From positions 46,248-110,247 of the forward strand of contig NZ_QGDQ01000017.1 of assembly GCF_003149145.1 (NCBI RefSeq): a DNA stretch of 64,000 nucleotides. The letters are read 5' to 3'. The notes beneath the pieces were generated by a model. That model made no database searches and was not told the origin of the DNA. It worked only from the letters and a program-made list of their open reading frames with translations. Source of the stretch: Quadrisphaera granulorum (lineage in GTDB: Bacteria > Actinomycetota > Actinomycetes > Actinomycetales > Quadrisphaeraceae). Below are positions 35,311-44,287 of this stretch, one piece after another. Position numbers and translations under genes: made by a program. The first letter of the stretch is position 1; each line of letters begins with the position of its first letter.

Positions 35311-36990
35311 TCAGAGGCGGAACCGCGAGATGGTGTCGCGCAGCTCGGCCGCAGTGCGCGAGACGTCGTGCGCCGTCGTCGTCGTTGCCGCCGCCGAAGC
35401 GGTGGTCTGTGTGGCGGCCGCCGCGATCCCACTGATGTTGGCGCTGATCCCCACGGTGCCCGCGGAGACCTCGGTGACCGAGCGGACCATCTCCGCCGTC
35501 GTCGCCGACTGCTCCTCCACCGCCGAGGCCACGGTGGCCTGCAGGGCGTCGATGCGGCCGATGACCTCGCCGATCTCCTGGATAGCGGCGCGGGCGTCGG
35601 AGGCGTCTGCCTGAGCGGTGTGGACCCGAGCCACGATCTGCTCCGTGGCCTGGGCGGTCTGGCGGGCCAGCTCCTTGACCTCTCCGGCCACCACGGCGAA
35701 GCCCTTGCCGAGTTCCCCGGCCCGGGCGGCCTCGATGGTCGCGTTGAGTGCCAGGAGGTTGGTCTGCTCGGCGATGGAGGTGATGAGCTTGACCACCTCG
35801 CCGATCTCCCGCGAGGACGTGCCGAGGCGTTCCACGGTGGCGCCCGCGGACTCTGCCGTGGAGACGGCGTCGGCGGCGGTCTGCGAGGCGGTCGCGGTGG
35901 AGGAGGCGATCTCGCTGATCGCGGAGGTCATCTCCCCGCCGGCGGCGGCGATGGTGGACATGGACAGGGAGATCTCCTGCGAGGTGCCGGCGACCAGCTG
36001 GGACTGGCGCGATGACTCCGTCGCACCCGACGACAGCTGGCCGGCGACGGCCGTGAGGTGCTCCGAGCTGCGCATGAGGTCGTCTGCGCCCGAGCTGATC
36101 TGTCGCACGACGGTGGCCAGCTGCTCGACGGAGGCGTCCGTGGCGGCGGCCACCTGGCCGACCTCGTCCTTGCTGGCGATGCCGGTGCGCTGGTCCAGGC
36201 GTCCCTCGGCTAGGCCGCGGGTCACCGAGACCACCGTGGCCAGGCGCGAGGTGAGGCTGCGGGAGATCATGCGGTTGAACAGCAGGGAGATCGCGGCACC
36301 CAGCGCCGTGACCACCGAGAACACGATGAGGCTGGTCCGGTGGGCGGCCTCACCCTGCGCGGCCATGGCGGCCGCGGCGTTTCCCTCGGACTTCACCAGC
36401 GCGTCGAGCGCCGTCATCGCGGCGTCCGCTGCGGGGGTGATGGTCTTCGCGCGGAGCTCCTTGTACCCGGCGACGTCACCGGCGAGGGCCTCCTCCATGC
36501 CCTTGGTGCGCACGTCGAGGTAGGTCTTGATCGCAGCGGCGGCGGTGGCCCGCTCCGCGGCGCCGGCCCGCGGGTCCGACGACTCGTAAGCCTTCCAGGC
36601 CCCTTCCAGTTGCTTGATGTGCTCCGCGGTGACCGTCCGGTAGGTCGCGATCTCCGAGGGGGCCGTCATCGAGGCGGTTGCACCGTCTACGCGCAGCTGG
36701 AGCAGGCCCTTGTAGGCGTTGTCGAGGTCGGCGACCGAGACGAGCTGGGAGTACACCGCGGCGTCACGCTGGTTGGCCAGACGCAGCTGCACCGCTCCGT
36801 AGCAGCTGACCGCGACGAGGATGGCGACGGAGATCGCCTGCAGCAGCGTCAGCTTGGTGCCGATGCGGAGGTCGTTCAGGTGGCGCAACAACGCGGTCTC
36901 CTCCGCTGGGGTGTCTGTGGTGCTCGTGATCGTCTGATCGGCACCTGACACGCTGAACTGCAGCAATAACGATCTCCAGGTGTGAGCCAT
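35311..36990 (-). CDS. Membrane methyl-accepting chemotaxis protein
   Basis: Classical transmembrane receptor. A first helix ([23 protein letters not shown]) is followed by a four-helix-bundle sensor with [36 protein letters not shown], a second helix ([20 protein letters not shown]), a HAMP domain and a long MCP signalling domain whose hairpin tip reads [24 protein letters not shown] then [18 protein letters not shown]. The ATG at 36990 is preferred; the frame extends ten codons further to 37020. It is divergent from the sensor kinase at 37050. No che genes are in the window, so it feeds a chemotaxis array encoded elsewhere. Confidence 0.9.
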   Translation of the reverse strand: MAHTWRSLLLQFSVSGADQTITSTTDTPAEETALLRHLNDLRIGTKLTLLQAISVAILVAVSCYGAVQLRLANQRDAAVYSQLVSVADLDNAYKGLLQLRVDGATASMTAPSEIATYRTVTAEHIKQLEGAWKAYESSDPRAGAAERATAAAAIKTYLDVRTKGMEEALAGDVAGYKELRAKTITPAADAAMTALDALVKSEGNAAAAMAAQGEAAHRTSLIVFSVVTALGAAISLLFNRMISRSLTSRLATVVSVTRGLAEGRLDQRTGIASKDEVGQVAAATDASVEQLATVVRQISSGADDLMRSSEHLTAVAGQLSSGATESSRQSQLVAGTSQEISLSMSTIAAAGGEMTSAISEIASSTATASQTAADAVSTAESAGATVERLGTSSREIGEVVKLITSIAEQTNLLALNATIEAARAGELGKGFAVVAGEVKELARQTAQATEQIVARVHTAQADASDARAAIQEIGEVIGRIDALQATVASAVEEQSATTAEMVRSVTEVSAGTVGISANISGIAAAATQTTASAAATTTTAHDVSRTAAELRDTISRFRL

Positions 36991-37049
36991 TTCGAGGGAC
37001 GATCGGGGGATACCACTCAAGATTTCCCCGTGGTCACGCTGCGTAGGCG

Positions 37050-38489
37050 ATGATCGGATGCGTGGGGGACACCGTGACAGCGGGCACCGATGGGGTGCCC
37101 TTCGTCCGTACCCCCGTGCGGGGTCCCGCTGGGTGGGCGGGCCTGACCCGCTGGGCCAGTCCGAACCGCTGGGACGGGTGGCGGCGCGGGCCGGCGCGCG
37201 TGGCGCTCGAGGTCGCCGTCGTCCTGGTCTGCGCCGCAGAGGTGCTCGCGTGGGAGCACGCGACCGTCAATAGCTCGTTCATCATCGCCTCGCTCACGGT
37301 GCTGGCCGTGATCGCCCGGTACCGGTGGCCCGTTGCCGCAGCGGTGGTGGCCGGGCCGGCGCTGGGGTGGACGGCGCTTCTCCTGACTCCGCTGGTGCTC
37401 CTGTTCACCGCGGGTCAGCGGGAGCGGCGTGACGTGGTGGTGGTGGGCCTGGTGGCGTGGACGGTCGTGTCCAGCGCGGCGCTCATGACCTTCCAGGACT
37501 ACCGCTACCTCGTGGACGACGGACCGCTGCGCCTCGTGACGGACATGGCCGCCGCGGTGGCGATGTCCGCGGGGGCCGCGGGCCTCGGGCGGCTGGTACG
37601 GACCCGCCGGGAGCAGGCCGCGGCGTTGCGCGAGCTCGTGGCGGGGCGGGCGCGGGAGCAGGCGCTGGCCGAGCACGCGGCCCGCGCCGACGAGCGGGCG
37701 CACCTGGCACGCGAGATGCACGACGTCGTCGCCTCGCAGGTCACCCTCATCGCGGTGCAGGCCGCAGGCCTACGGATGACTCCCGGCGTGGACGAGCGGA
37801 CCCGGCAGATCGCGGAGACCATCCGCGCCGCCGCCAGCCAGACCACCCGCGAGCTGCGGGAGGTGCTCACCGAGCTGCGCCGGCCGGAGGCAGCGCCCTC
37901 GGCGCCTGCCGCCTCGACTGCCTCAACGTCCGTGGTGCTGCCGCCGTCGGCGATGGCCCACGGAGTCACGACACAGGGCGCCGCGCGTGCGTCGTCGCCG
38001 TGCCTGCGGGCCCTGGACACGTTGTGGGCGAGCGCCGGCTGCGCCGGTCAGCTCGTGGTCAACGTGCCCGACACGCTCACGGTGGCCGAGCCGGTGCAGC
38101 ACGCTGCGTACCGGATCCTGCAGGAGGGGCTGACCAACGCCGTGCGCTACGCCCCGGGGGCGGTGGTGCGGGCCGGGATCGAGCTGGTCGCCTCGACACT
38201 GGTGGTCTCCGTGGTCAACGGACCTGCCCCTGCCGGTCCCGCCGCGCCCGCCGCGCCCGCCGCAGCGGGGGCTTCCACCGAGCCGGAGTCTGACCTTCAT
38301 TCCACCACAGGAACGACGACGGCGACCGCCACCGGCACGGCGCTCGCCTCGGACCTGCCGTCCCTGTCAACGGGCAACGGCCTCGCGGGGGTGCGTGAGC
38401 GCGCCGAGTCGCTGCGCGGCCACGCGAGCTGGGGCCCCACCGATGACGGTGGCTACCAGCTCACCGCTGTGCTCCCGATCTCCAGCTGA
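37050..38489 (+). CDS. NarL-type sensor histidine kinase, no adjacent response regulator
   Basis: A 479-residue membrane kinase. Five or six hydrophobic helices occupy residues 50-180, then a coiled coil and a HisKA_3 domain with the phospho-acceptor in [20 protein letters not shown]. The ATPase part has the N box [20 protein letters not shown] and a [16 protein letters not shown] box, but between them lies a long Ala/Pro/Thr-rich insertion ([17 protein letters not shown]...TTTATATGT) of about 50 residues. The usual LuxR-type regulator does not follow, so it is an orphan here. Its ATG lies 60 bp from the divergent receptor start. Confidence 0.85.
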   Translation: MIGCVGDTVTAGTDGVPFVRTPVRGPAGWAGLTRWASPNRWDGWRRGPARVALEVAVVLVCAAEVLAWEHATVNSSFIIASLTVLAVIARYRWPVAAAVVAGPALGWTALLLTPLVLLFTAGQRERRDVVVVGLVAWTVVSSAALMTFQDYRYLVDDGPLRLVTDMAAAVAMSAGAAGLGRLVRTRREQAAALRELVAGRAREQALAEHAARADERAHLAREMHDVVASQVTLIAVQAAGLRMTPGVDERTRQIAETIRAAASQTTRELREVLTELRRPEAAPSAPAASTASTSVVLPPSAMAHGVTTQGAARASSPCLRALDTLWASAGCAGQLVVNVPDTLTVAEPVQHAAYRILQEGLTNAVRYAPGAVVRAGIELVASTLVVSVVNGPAPAGPAAPAAPAAAGASTEPESDLHSTTGTTTATATGTALASDLPSLSTGNGLAGVRERAESLRGHASWGPTDDGGYQLTAVLPISS

Positions 38490-39065
38490 GACCAGGGACG
38501 ACGACGGCGACTCTCCGTCAGCGGTGGTGCGAGCAGGCCGACGGCCAGAGCAGGTCGCGCAGCGCACGCAGTGCGCTCGGCGCTGGCTGCGCGGCGTGAA
38601 CGCCGTGAGCTCCGCGGGTGGCCCCCTGCGGAGCGTGCAGCGAGAAGAACCACTCCTGGTCATCCGTGACCGGTGCCGGCGGGGTGTCGCGGCGGCTGCG
38701 GCGCTGCTGCGCGGTCTGGTCGAGGCTCACGGGCAGGTCATCGACGCCGAATGCATCCCTCTCTATGGCGCCGCCGCAGAAGCACCCGTTCGGCAGGCTC
38801 CACCTCAGAAAGAAGGAGTAGGACGACGACGGCGGGGGCGAAGCTCGGGCGTCGGCTTCGCCAGCGCCGAGGGGCCCGGGAGTCGGGCGTCGTGGTCGAG
38901 CAGCTGTGGAGTGTGAGCCCCTTCGGCCTGATCGGTCCGCTACTCCCGTGGGGCCAACGCTTCACACCCAAGGGGCCAACACTTACGGCTCCCTGAGCCC
39001 CGCGCCGACCTCCCCGCGGCGCCTTCCTTCAGGACCCGAGCGTCATTCACACCGACGAACACCCG
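38490..39065. other. Gene-poor region with short direct repeat
   Basis: About 575 bp without a convincing gene; the open frames have no recognisable domain and overlap one another. Near the end, the 13-mers GGGGCCAACGCTT and GGGGCCAACACTT form a direct repeat at 38951-38963 and 38973-38985. The short word GACGACGACGGCGA occurs twice. The stretch marks the transition from the signalling block to the defence island and may contain gene debris. Confidence 0.5.
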
Positions 39066-39605
39066 TCAGGGGAGCAGGCCCTCGCGGTAGGCCCGCGCGA
39101 AGAGCCCCTTGCCGTCGTCTACCGGTAGGCGCATATCGGTAGCGAGGAGCGCGTCGACCGCCTGCTCAGCAGCGGGGCGATCGCCGGAGCGCTTGAACTC
39201 GGAGATGACCACCCACAGGGTGTCGCGGCACGTGACGCCGAGGCGCTCGGCCTGGGTGATCGCTTCCCGCTCGTCAATGAGTGCGATCGAGCCGCGGTGG
39301 TATGCAACGGCGATGACTGCGCACTCGCCCATGTGCTCGTCAGGTCCACCGCCCATCGCTGCCTTGACGGACAGCGCGGTCAGTACTTCGGCGTCGGTGA
39401 GGACCACTTGCTGGGCCCACGGAACGGTCGACACGGCAGGGATGCCGCTGTATCGCTGCCGCCCCTGTTCGATCTCACCGCGCACCTCGTCGGGGACGAG
39501 GATCCGTTGTGCCTGCGCCAGGTTCGCGAGCAGGTGACCGTGCCCGGCGCGCCACAAGTGCGTGTAAACGCTGGTGTCGATGACCCAGCCCAGCGGGTCA
39601 GCCAC
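39066..39605 (-). CDS. PIN-domain protein, probable toxin
   Basis: A 179-residue PIN-fold protein. The acidic active-site residues are visible: Asp in WVIDTSVYTHLW near the start, Glu in DEVRGEIE, Glu in MGECAVIAVAYH and Asp in ALIDEREA. Such proteins are metal-dependent RNases and usually toxins. The start overlaps the stop of the Xre-ImmA gene by eight bases, so the two form one operon. Pairs of Xre-COG2856 (ImmA/IrrE) proteins with PIN proteins are a known toxin-antitoxin arrangement, in which the upstream protein would be the antitoxin and regulator. Confidence 0.8.
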   Translation of the reverse strand: MADPLGWVIDTSVYTHLWRAGHGHLLANLAQAQRILVPDEVRGEIEQGRQRYSGIPAVSTVPWAQQVVLTDAEVLTALSVKAAMGGGPDEHMGECAVIAVAYHRGSIALIDEREAITQAERLGVTCRDTLWVVISEFKRSGDRPAAEQAVDALLATDMRLPVDDGKGLFARAYREGLLP

Positions 39606-40707
39606 CGTGGCCCGTGAAGGAGGGGCGCAGGTCTGACCATTCGGGGGCCTCCTGCTCGGGTAAGTCAGCCCTCGTCACGGTGCCGCGAAGCAGCTCGGTC
39701 GTCCGGGCGGCCGTGAGGCGGCGAGCCGAGTAACCCGATAGGCACGCGTCGACGAACGACGGTGACAGGTATCCGAGCTGCAGGTGCTCGTGCCAGCGGA
39801 TATTCCGATGGAGGTAGTCGCCCTTGGTCGGAGGCCGATCGGCCAGTTGACGTCGGTCTTCCTCGTCGATGAGGTCCAGTGTCTTGAGGTGACCGAGAAC
39901 CGCCGTCCAGCTGACCATGTACCGGGCGGCCACGTCGATGGCACGCTCCCGATGCGACCTCGGTGCGAGCTCATTCCAGAGAGCCACCACTCCGGCGCGC
40001 GGAGCAAGCAGGTGGATGGCGAAAGAGTTGAGCATGCGCTCGTCGTGGAGAGAGCCGCTCGCGTCGTACGCATCTCCGCAGAGCCAGTGGCCCAGCTCGT
40101 GCGCGAGAGTCATGCGGCGCCGGCCCGAGTCGTCATCGGCGTTGACTACTGCGACGCCGAACGGGCCTGCCGGTGTCTCCACCTCCACACAGGCGCCCGG
40201 AGCGCCGTCGACGCCGAGTGAGGTGACGTGGACCAGCAGGCCGAGGCGTTCGCAGGTGTCGCCGAGATCGGTGATGGGGGAGCTCCCGAGATCCAGGTGC
40301 CGACGGATCCGGCTGGCGAGGCTCTCTGCCGCCATGTGGTCGTGAGGTGTCCTCCGCCCCGCCGGCCGGGTGGCAGGAACCAGCAGACGCAGGTCGGCGA
40401 GGAAGAACACGTCGGTGGAGAACTGGAGCAGCTCGGCGTCGAGCTGCGTCGTGGACGGGTGGGTCTCCCCTGCGTCGCGACGACGGCTGACCACTGCCGG
40501 CGGGGCCTCAGAAACGAAGTACGACAGGGGACGTCCTAGCGCCTCGGCGATGACCACGAGCTCGCGGGCGTTGAGGTTGCGCTCGCCCTTCTCGAGCCTG
40601 CTGATGGCCGACCTGTCGACCCCGATCGTGCGGGCCACCTGCGCCTGGGTCAGACCCGCCTCGTCGCGTGCCTGCGTCAGCCGAAGCCCGAGTTCGACAT
40701 TGTTCAC
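39598..40707 (-). CDS. Xre-type HTH plus ImmA/IrrE metallopeptidase protein, probable antitoxin
   Basis: The N-terminal Xre helix-turn-helix is clear (LRLTQARDEAGLTQAQVARTIGVDRSAISRLEKGERN). The C-terminal half is a COG2856 zinc peptidase with the HExxH-type motif in LAHELGHWLCGD, followed by MLNSFAIHLLAPRAGV supplying the third ligand region. Length is about 369 residues. The GTG at 40707 is chosen because upstream residues are unstructured and because an inverted repeat covers that start. Architecture and coupling with the PIN gene suggest a toxin-antitoxin module in which the peptidase could control antitoxin turnover. Confidence 0.85.
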   Translation of the reverse strand: MNNVELGLRLTQARDEAGLTQAQVARTIGVDRSAISRLEKGERNLNARELVVIAEALGRPLSYFVSEAPPAVVSRRRDAGETHPSTTQLDAELLQFSTDVFFLADLRLLVPATRPAGRRTPHDHMAAESLASRIRRHLDLGSSPITDLGDTCERLGLLVHVTSLGVDGAPGACVEVETPAGPFGVAVVNADDDSGRRRMTLAHELGHWLCGDAYDASGSLHDERMLNSFAIHLLAPRAGVVALWNELAPRSHRERAIDVAARYMVSWTAVLGHLKTLDLIDEEDRRQLADRPPTKGDYLHRNIRWHEHLQLGYLSPSFVDACLSGYSARRLTAARTTELLRGTVTRADLPEQEAPEWSDLRPSFTGHGG

Positions 40708-41212
40708 GTGTGTGAATATCGCACGCGCAGATCTCGTGCGGCACCTCGACTCGCCCTGTCGAGGGTTGCTCTCGTGCAGGCGCGGCACACAAGTAACGGA
40801 GCACATCGGCGAGAGATGCCCGGAAGGCGTTGCCCGGCATCGCCGACGCCTGGGCAATGAGCGCCTCGAGGCTCCGGCAGACGCGCTGCAGCAGCCACGT
40901 CTGATTCCGGTCGTCCTGGAGCTCCTCGTAGTCCTGCGCCGAGGGCATCAGCTCGTCGGTTCGAGCACGCGCCTCGAAGCGAGTGAAGTCGTGGTGGGGC
41001 GTAAACCCGAGTAGGCATACCACTGCGTGCTGGGTGTCGTGCCAGGTGGCCGCCCGCTGGCCATCCTCGCCGTCGAGCTTGTCGATGTCAGGACGGTGCA
41101 CCCGCGACAGCGGAGCTTCGGTGCCCCTGGGGTTCCGGGAGCGGATGTCCGCGAACTTCGAGACCAGTCGCCCCCAGTCGCTCGCCCCGATGATGGCGGC
41201 GAGGTCTCCCAC
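40508..41212 (-). CDS. Hypothetical protein, C-terminus overlapping the Xre gene
   Basis: The first 165 residues look like real protein (MGDLAAIIGASDWGRLVSKF..., then TWHDTQHAVVCLLGFTPHHDF and LLQRVCRSLEALIAQASAMPG). No family is recognised. The last 65 residues read in a frame that shadows the Xre helix-turn-helix gene and are Arg/Gly-rich, so the natural stop has probably been lost by frameshift or deletion near 40720. It starts four bases after a 32-codon gene, within a short operon headed by a helix-turn-helix protein. No function can be given. Confidence 0.5.
   Translation of the reverse strand: MGDLAAIIGASDWGRLVSKFADIRSRNPRGTEAPLSRVHRPDIDKLDGEDGQRAATWHDTQHAVVCLLGFTPHHDFTRFEARARTDELMPSAQDYEELQDDRNQTWLLQRVCRSLEALIAQASAMPGNAFRASLADVLRYLCAAPAREQPSTGRVEVPHEICACDIHTREQCRTRASADAGTRRGGSDPGAGGPHDRGRQVGHQQAREGRAQPQRPRARGHRRGARTSPVVLRF
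40703..40716. promoter_or_regulatory. Operator overlapping the Xre-ImmA start codon
   Basis: Inverted repeat TTCAC-GTGT-GTGAA covers the GTG start of the Xre-ImmA gene, in an unusually AT-rich patch. A helix-turn-helix protein binding here would repress its own operon. This is inference from position and symmetry. Confidence 0.5.
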
Positions 41213-41215
41213 GGA

Positions 41216-41314
41216 TCACCTGTCGGCCCTGAGGTCCTCTCGTGCCCGGGCAGTCACGCGGAGCTCGTACTCGCCGTCCAGCGGGTCGGACCAAGCTTCC
41301 TCGTGGCGGCTCAC
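41216..41314 (-). CDS. Small 32-residue protein, translationally coupled
   Basis: A GTG overlapping the stop of the helix-turn-helix gene (GTGA) opens a 32-codon frame ending EYELRVTARAREDLRADR. It is followed within four bases by the next start. Tight coupling on both sides supports translation, though it might be a leftover fragment of a larger gene such as a PIN or ParE-type toxin. No family recognised. Confidence 0.45.
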   Translation of the reverse strand: MSRHEEAWSDPLDGEYELRVTARAREDLRADR

Positions 41315-41889
41315 TCTGCGGTCGACGTGCGGGCCGATCCGGCTGACCTGCGTGCGTCTGCGCGATGAGCCCTGGCGAAGATCGCCTCGGCGGCTGCGGT
41401 GCGTCCCTCGCGGAGGGCTCGTCCCGCTTCGATCATTTCGGCAGGGGTTGGCGGGACGTCGAGCATTTCAGCAGCCTGCGCGCGGGCGCGTTGAGCTGCT
41501 TCTCGATTCGCTGCAGCTGATGCGGCTCGCTCTGCGCGGAGGTGCTCGACCTCAGCTCGCGGGTAACGGTGATGTGTGCCGACCGGCTGGTCGGTGAGCT
41601 TGCCCGCCTTGGCCCACCTCACCACCGTCGGTCGCGAGACGCCGAGCACCGCCGCCGCTTCCTCTGGGCTCATCCACTCAGGTGCCGAGCCGCGGTCCAG
41701 CAGTGCCTCGAACTCCCGCAGGAGGCTCGGGTCCGCCTCGAGCAGCTTGCTGACCAGCATGGCGCCGCGTGGGTTGAGGTCGAGGTGCTCGTCGCCCACT
41801 GAGACGGACACCCTGAGCGCTCCGGACAGCGTCAGCGGAAAGCGCCCGGTCACCGAGCCCGGCGCCACCAGATGCTCCATCGTCGCCAC
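41311..41889 (-). CDS. Excisionase-type helix-turn-helix protein, probable antitoxin or regulator
   Basis: A 192-residue protein with an excisionase/MerR-like DNA-binding domain, WMSPEEAAAVLGVSRPTVVRWAKAGKLTDQPVGTHHRYPRAEVEHL, in the middle. The N-terminal part (LRVSVSVGDEHLDLNPRGAMLVSKLLEADPSLLREFEALLDRG) is typical of actinobacterial helix-turn-helix proteins that accompany PIN toxins. A basic helical tail follows. The GTG at 41889 is chosen because GGAGG lies five bases upstream; ATGs at 41901 and 41928 are alternatives. Here the expected toxin is replaced by a tiny gene and an unknown protein, suggesting a damaged module. Confidence 0.7.
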   Translation of the reverse strand: MATMEHLVAPGSVTGRFPLTLSGALRVSVSVGDEHLDLNPRGAMLVSKLLEADPSLLREFEALLDRGSAPEWMSPEEAAAVLGVSRPTVVRWAKAGKLTDQPVGTHHRYPRAEVEHLRAERAASAAANREAAQRARAQAAEMLDVPPTPAEMIEAGRALREGRTAAAEAIFARAHRADARRSAGSARTSTAE

Positions 41890-41977
41890 AGTGACCTCCA
41901 TCGGCAGATAACTGCAACAACTGTTCATCTGTGGTGGAGCAACGGTGCGTCGTGCCACGCGAAGATCTGCTTGCCGG

Positions 41978-42226
41978 ACTGCCCCACGGGCCGACCAGGG
42001 CCGCGACGACGCGGTCGGAGGTGGGCAGGACGTCGCCGAGCATCCTTGCGGCGCTCCGGGAGAAGAGCCCACGGTCGAGCGCGTCCGTCGACTGGTCGGG
42101 CAGCGGTGCGTCTGCCCAGATGGTCGCTCGTCCTCGATCAGCACTGCTCTCGTGCACCTCTGCTCTCCGGATCACGACTCGAGGGCCTCGCGCACGTCGA
42201 GCCGGGAGCACCGGGACGCCCGGCAT
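41978..42226 (-). pseudogene. Stub of a KAP-type P-loop NTPase
   Basis: Reading about 83 residues, ATIWADAPLPDQSTDALDRG, then FSRSAARMLGDVLPTSDRVVAALVGPWGS, reproduces the start of a KAP P-loop NTPase right up to the Walker A sequence GPWGSGK. The sequence then changes to unrelated PASRSSRG and soon stops, so the rest of the gene is gone. Compare the other P-loop fragment at 50950, which keeps GPWGSGKSS. Likely a defence or transposon-linked ATPase relic. Confidence 0.5.
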
Positions 42227-42265
42227 TGGCCTTGGAGCGCCGTGGGGTGGTCGCCAGCCTGGCGG

Positions 42266-42592
42266 TCAGAGGCCCAGCGCGATGCGGAGGCCCTCTTCGA
42301 CCGCCCTCATGGCCACCGGCGAGAGCGCCCCCGCGTCCTTGACCCGGTCTTCGTCGTAGAGCTGCACCACGTCATCGCAGCTGACGTATCCGGTCCACAC
42401 CTCACCCGGTGGAAGTGCGACGTGGCTGGCGAAGGGGCGGTGGGTGGTCGTCAGGCGGACGGCCAGCGCTGTGAGGCCCTTGTTCCGACCGTTGTTCGAG
42501 ACGATGAGCATGTACTTGGGCACAGGCCGGTCGTTCTCATCGGTGAGGCCGATGTCGGCGAGGTAGATCCGTCCTCGTACGTACTGCGTCAC
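42266..42592 (-). CDS. MazF/PemK-like endoribonuclease toxin
   Basis: A 108-residue basic/hydrophobic SH3-barrel-like protein: VRGRIYLADIGLTDENDRPVPKYMLIVSNNGRN at the start, LTALAVRLTTTHRPFASHVALPPGE in the middle, and YVSCDDVVQLYDEDRV followed by an amphipathic C-terminal helix. This strand order fits MazF/PemK toxins, which cleave mRNA. The ATG overlaps the preceding gene's stop by four bases, the standard antitoxin-toxin coupling. Identity is moderate, so assignment is by pattern and context. Confidence 0.65.
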   Translation of the reverse strand: MTQYVRGRIYLADIGLTDENDRPVPKYMLIVSNNGRNKGLTALAVRLTTTHRPFASHVALPPGEVWTGYVSCDDVVQLYDEDRVKDAGALSPVAMRAVEEGLRIALGL

Positions 42593-42957
42593 CGGTAGGA
42601 GTCCTCCGATGCGGCTGCGTTGCGGGCGCGGCGACGGCGGAGCTGCTCATGCTCGGCGGACAGCGCCGCGCTGCCAGTGATCTCCTCAGCTTCCTGCGCG
42701 TACAGGGCGCCCTCCTGCGCTTCGCGCAGCACACGGATGCCTTCGTGCAGGGCGAGAGCCAGCACGGCCGACTCGGAGGCGTCTGTCGCGTCCAGGCCCG
42801 CGGCCTGGGGGGCTTCGCGGATCAAGGCGAGGTCGCGCAGGTCGCGCGGGGAGATGGACACGCTCTTGCGCGCCTTCTTGCCGGACGCGGTAGCGGTCGT
42901 GCCGGAAGTAGCTGCGCTCATGTCACCCATCATGGCCTCTGAATCGGCATCAGGCAA
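42589..42957 (-). CDS. Antitoxin partner of the MazF-like toxin
   Basis: A 122-residue protein with a Ser/Thr/Ala-rich leader, a basic ribbon-helix-helix-like segment (KSVSISPRDLRDLALIREAPQAAG), then a charged helical region ending RRRRARNAAASEDSYR. Several in-frame Met codons in the leader (MMGDMSAA) make the start uncertain. Placement directly before the toxin gene with ATGA overlap identifies it as the antitoxin; family membership is not recognised. Confidence 0.6.
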   Translation of the reverse strand: MPDADSEAMMGDMSAATSGTTATASGKKARKSVSISPRDLRDLALIREAPQAAGLDATDASESAVLALALHEGIRVLREAQEGALYAQEAEEITGSAALSAEHEQLRRRRARNAAASEDSYR

Positions 42958-43171
42958 CGAGGCTTGAAGTGATGCTGAGAATGCAGCACTCTTTGCCGCA
43001 GCGCGCTTTCCGCATGGTCAGGGGTCGAGGAGTCTCTCCTGGACCTGCTCACCAGGGCAGCGCGTCCGCTCGGACTCAACTCGCTTGCTCGGCACCGAGG
43101 AGGTGTCGCTCAAGGGGCTGCATGTCGCTGGTGGAGGACAAGGACGACGACGAACCAGCAAGCGCAGATCG

Positions 43172-44096
43172 ATGGCGGCCGACGTCAACCACCACTGCCC
43201 TGCGAACGCCTCGATGCGCCGGGTCGCCTACCAGTACAGCCTCATGTCCACACGCGGCTTCACCAAGCACGCGGTGGCGTACGCGCGCACGCACGGCATC
43301 GCCCTGCACGACTTCTCCGGCGACGCGTGGCAGGCGGTGCGCGACACCGTCGACCTCGCCGTGGAGACCTTCATGCCACTGCTCGCGGGGGCCGGCGGGT
43401 ACAAGGCGGTGCCCCTCTCCTCCCTGCGGCGGCTGCTGCGGCGGCGCTGGCCACCCTCCAGCGCTCCCACGGCGACGATCCCTTCGCCGTGGCCGCGTTC
43501 GACTGGTCGGGCTCGCGCGGCGCCACGACAGGTCGCTGCTCATCGGCTACCCGTACGGGCAGCTGCTGCTGGCGCTGCGCCCTGACCAGGCGGACGACCT
43601 CGACACGCTCCTCGCGAAGCACGCCCGGACGGTCAGGGGAGTCCAGGTGGTCCGCGTCCGGCTGGCCTTCTCCCTGGTCAGCCTGCCGGGTGCGCCGCCC
43701 ACGGGGGAGGGCGGTGCCGGTGACTGGGTGGTGGAGCCGGAGGACCGGTCCGGCGACTTCCGCCTGCGCGTCGGCCTGCCGCAGGGCTTCGAGCGCACCC
43801 TGCTCACCACCGACGGTGCTGCCGCGACCACGGGAGGGCGCACCGGGAGCATCGCCATCTACCGGCACGGCACTCCCTACCGCCTGGAGTTCGCGCTGGA
43901 GGTGCGCACGGGCTCTCCTGAGGACGACGACGAGAGGCCGTCCCCGCGCAGCGAGCGCGCCGAGGAGGCGGTGGCCATCAGGCGCGAAGCGCGGGCCTCG
44001 GAGTGGCGTGGCAGGGGAGTGGCTCGCCGCGCCGATGCTCCCGCCCGCACCCGTCCCTGCTCCTGCTCGCGCCCAGAGCCGTTCGACGCTGGCTGA
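43172..44096 (+). pseudogene. Twice-frameshifted gene, possible restriction-endonuclease-like start
   Basis: Protein-like sequence continues through three frames. Frame one gives SLMSTRGFTKHAVAYARTHGIALHDF, which resembles the end of Mrr-type restriction endonuclease domains, on to YKAVPLSSLRRLLR. The next frame gives ALATLQRSHGDDPFAVAAFDW. The third gives SLLIGYPYGQLLLALRPDQADDLDTLL and then a long coherent beta-rich stretch to VGLPQGFERTLLTT and YRLEFALEVRTG. Each step shifts the frame by one base in the same direction, near 43440 and 43530. The gene is therefore broken. The family of the C-terminal part is unknown. Confidence 0.6.
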
Positions 44097-44287
44097 CGTG
44101 CCCGTGCCCGTCGACGCAACAGTCGACGGTGTGCGCCGTGCTGCGTGAGGCCCCGACGACGTACTTCTCGCTCAGAAGTACCACGCGGGTCGGACGATGA
44201 CGCGTGTGCTGGCTCCCGCGCTGGCGAGAGTGCAGGTCACCGCCTCAGCGCGTGCGCCCGGAACCCTCACCAGGCCGTGAGCGCGGG

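Noticed and set aside
38305..38840. Recurring word GACGACGACGGCGA as a repeat family
   Set aside because: It also occurs inside several coding regions as ordinary codons for Asp/Thr/Ala runs; too short and low-complexity to call a family.
38395..38916. Plus-strand frame after the sensor kinase as a possible gene
   Set aside because: It overlaps the kinase end, has no plausible start signal and no protein-like pattern.
44172..44287. Coherent-looking minus-strand end LVRVPGARAEAVTCTLASAG after the AbiEii gene
   Set aside because: Possible but too short; it cannot be linked to a start or a family and overlaps the AbiEii end in another frame.
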